This document shows, in pieces, positions 61,331 to 64,000 of a stretch of 64,000 bases of DNA. The notes beneath the pieces are model-generated. The model did not search any database. It was not told where the DNA came from and saw only the letters and a list, made by a program, of their open reading frames with translations. How positions within the stretch are numbered: position 1 is the stretch's first letter; the number at the start of each line of letters is the position of its first letter. The DNA comes from Liquidambar formosana (taxonomy: Eukaryota > Streptophyta > Magnoliopsida > Saxifragales > Altingiaceae), in assembly GCA_039720395.1 (NCBI GenBank), contig CM077822.1:21969267-22033266 (forward strand), read 5' to 3'. The position numbers and the translations under genes are program-made.

Positions 61331-64000
61331 TTTTTGTAAATCTAGCTATGATGTGCCATGATGAGTAAGACGTTCAAATTTGCTTTAAAATAGTGGGAAT
61401 TTGCATTAGTTGCTTACAAAAAAACTACAAATCAGCTCTTGAGAAACCAGAGTTTTTTTCTATATCTTTTTTACTATCACGAGGTTGACTATTTGTACAT
61501 TGGTTGTCTCCTAACGTAAGCCTCTTGCTTTCACAATGCCTGGAACCTGCTGTTTGAATGATAGAGAGTTGCGACACTAAGTATGACACAGACGGGTTGA
61601 AGTGTCCATTTATCAAATAATGTTAACTGCTGAAGATGCATTGTGTGATGGACACGGAAACCCCTCAATAGCAAGCAATTAGAACTCCTAAGTCATGTAT
61701 TACTTCATGAGTGATGGAGTTAGAAATGGGTAGTGCAATAGGTAATTGGGGATCAACAAGGACTCTCAATGAACTTAACCATAGATAAACAAAACGTTTA
61801 CAAGATGCTAGTGAAAGTGTATATGCTCAGTAAATCCATTTTTGTTTCTGTCCATGTGATTTTCCATTGGAGTTGTATGTATATACTTACCTGCCCAAGT
61901 TAACTATTATCTGGAGGGAAATCTTACTTTCTTTCAAGCTGCAGTCAGCTTATTTATTTCTTTAGATTTCTGCTTGAATTGTCTGTAAGTTTGGAGCATG
62001 AGAGTTCACACGGGCACATGGTAGACCCTGGTTATTTGATGTTGTATTTGTTCATTTTGTGGATGAAGGGCATCAAGGTAGGCCCTGCTGGAGAATAAGT
62101 CTTCTTTAGAGTACTTACGAGTTTAAATGTCTAAACAAAATTGAGCATTGGAAAACATTTTGCATTTTTATATGTGTATACTTTTCCTTTTTGGATTTTT
62201 GAAGATCATCTTTGCTTTGCAATATGACTCCTTTGTTTTAACTTTCAAGGAAGCCAACCGTTTGATTTTTTCATTCTAGTTTTGTGGTGGACCGCTATGT
62301 GTACAATTGACATTACAAGACTGAGATTATTAATTATGTGTCCTATGACTGCAACCACCAGATGTTGAAGCTTGTATCAGTTAACTTGTAAAATTCCTAT
62401 TACTCATTGCATTTGATTTAGTATTTACTCATTTCATGGAATATGTTCTGTTTGATTGTTTCAGAAGAAGAAACAGATGCTGGCTGCTTCTCACCCCAGT
62501 TTGACGATCATTTATATGGATTACATACTAGTAAAGAATTGAATATCCCGGGAAATTTTTTACATTCTACCACCAGCCCACAGACCAAGTTGTATCCAAA
62601 AACTAGTTCCACTGGGGAACAGGATCCTTCCCCACTCCTGGATTCATCAGAAATCACTGTACCTGATCCCATAATTCCTCCTGCAACATTTCCAGGGAGC
62701 GTTGAAGCCGCTAGAAATTTAACCATCAAAGAAAATAGTTTGCTTGGAAAGGATCTAAGACCGGGTACTTGCAAGCAGGTTTCCATTGCTGATTTACTGT
62801 GTGTTGCATGCAAGAAGCTGCTCTTTAGACCTGTAGTTCTTAATTGTGGGCATGGTAAACTTTAATACTTTAGATTGCAAAGTAGAAGGACAAAAAAAAA
62901 AAAAAAAAAAAAGGTTATCAAGAAGTCCTCATTCTGATGTCTTCTTTCTGCAGTATATTGTGAATCTTGTACCATCAACCTATTGCATGGAATCCCCAGA
63001 TGCCAAGTTTGTCAAAGTATGCATCCATATGGGTTGCCAAAAGTTTGTTTAGTTCTAGAGCATTTGTTGGAGGAGCAGTTTTCTGAAATATATGCACAGA
63101 GAAGAGAGGCTCTACTCAAACAAGATAGTTGTGAGTATGGCAGTCTATGAGTCTATCAACTTGTACGTTTCAATCATTTTAATATATTAGTGAGAGTACC
63201 ATGATTCTAGTTTGGACCATTAGTCATGTCTGATTGTTAAATATGTTCTAACAGGACTATTGTGAATACATTAAGTTTCACTTCCAAGTTTGAACATTTT
63301 AACGAACTTCAACATATGATTTATACGGTTAGCACTTAGCATGGAATCATTCATTATTATTTTTATTTTTATTTCTTTTCATTATCATAATTCGAAGTGC
63401 ATTGTCACTTTGGTGATAATAGAAATTAAAACAATTTTGTATATATAGTCAGTCCTTCAAAACTCATGTCCAAACATATCCATTATCCTTTTGTTAAACT
63501 TGAGGTTTGCATCTCACTTAGAACCAGAGCATGATGACCTTATGTGCTACCAATATATTTCTTCATGGATAAGGGCTTAAATTGTTTTCTCTAATAATTT
63601 ACTTGTGTCAAAGGCCTTCCCATGCTCTTAATCTTAATGCTATTATAACTAGTGTGAGAGTTAATATAGAGTTTTGGGAACCTGATTTGACTGTTGGAAA
63701 ACTTATGCTGCCTATGATTTGTCTTAAGGTTTTAAAGCCTTTGTTGGAGAGCCTTTATGTTTGTAGGAAACCTCCTCAATTTGGGTTAGAATATGAGTTT
63801 ATGTAAGAGAAGGACAATTCTATAAGTTCAATAAGTGGAGTATTAATGATAAACCTGAGATTCTTAAATCTATATAGCCATAGCACATCATTTATTTTAG
63901 GGGTTCATTGGCCAATGACATTGGAGTTGGGCTGGTTTCTATTAAATTTGTATTGAGACAAAGCTTCCTAAGTGCAACAGTTGAACTCAACCCTTACATA
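61331..64000 (+). repeat. Direct duplication of PRT1 internal segment
   Basis: Collinear with 28356 to about 31002 (intron 3 through part of intron 5), about 33 kb downstream in the same orientation, and very similar (a few differences per 100 bases by eye). The left break is at TTTTTGTAAATCTAG. The right end runs off the window. One 14-base stretch near 61845 is present here and absent from the original. Confidence 0.93.
62465..63130 (+). pseudogene. Partial PRT1 copy: exons 4 and 5
   Basis: Exon 4-like 62465-62854 and exon 5-like 62954-63130 keep splice sites, length and frame of the PRT1 originals (390 and 177 bp). RING2 cysteines are intact (CVACKKLLFRPVVLNCGH, CQVC). Changes include E-to-D, N-to-D, E-to-Q, DG-to-AR and N-to-K. 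Exons 1-3 with RING1 and any start region are absent from the window, so it is most likely a truncated pseudogene. Exons 6-7 could lie beyond the right edge. A haplotype-duplication assembly artefact is an alternative. Confidence 0.85.

Overview
The window is nuclear DNA from a flowering plant, most likely a eudicot. It is AT-rich, has spliced genes with GT-AG introns of up to about 11.7 kb, and is densely filled with plant-type transposable elements. I cannot name the species.

Left part (4-19146, + strand): the 3' portion of a LEUNIG_HOMOLOG (LUH)-type WD40 transcriptional corepressor gene. Eight exons are visible and the N-terminal LisH/LUFS part lies off the left edge. Two apparent one-base insertions (near 880 and 1062) break the reading frame in two neighbouring exons, and one splice donor is atypical. 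The 11.7-kb intron (6142-17808) holds three copies of a palindromic foldback element, a long-TIR MITE, a non-autonomous Helitron, two other MITE families, two oppositely oriented LINE remnants, LTR-retrotransposon scraps and a MITE with a perfect 9-bp target duplication.

Centre (22421-32997, + strand): a complete seven-exon gene for PRT1, the two-RING plus ZZ-finger E3 ubiquitin ligase of the N-degron pathway. The spliced product is 411 aa. Its first intron contains a 3.5-kb 5'-truncated L1-type LINE with a perfect 20-bp target-site duplication and only one in-frame stop. A 1.55-kb element with about 165-bp inverted repeats lies directly upstream of the gene.

Right part (33-64 kb): no intact host gene is seen. 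It holds a PIF/Harbinger-like element, several MITEs, a complete 9.1-kb Ty3/gypsy chromovirus-type (Tekay/Del-like) LTR retrotransposon (41769-50862, TSD AATAG), a second Helitron (54137-56318), SINE-like fragments, and a direct partial duplication of PRT1 (61331 to the window end). That duplication carries exons 4 and 5 but not the first three exons.

The two host genes have unrelated jobs (transcriptional corepression; targeted proteolysis). I see no operon-like link and no clearly novel biochemical system. The most notable features are the broken LUH frame, the partial PRT1 copy, the palindrome array in the LTRs, and the several small inverted-repeat element families that recur in the window.
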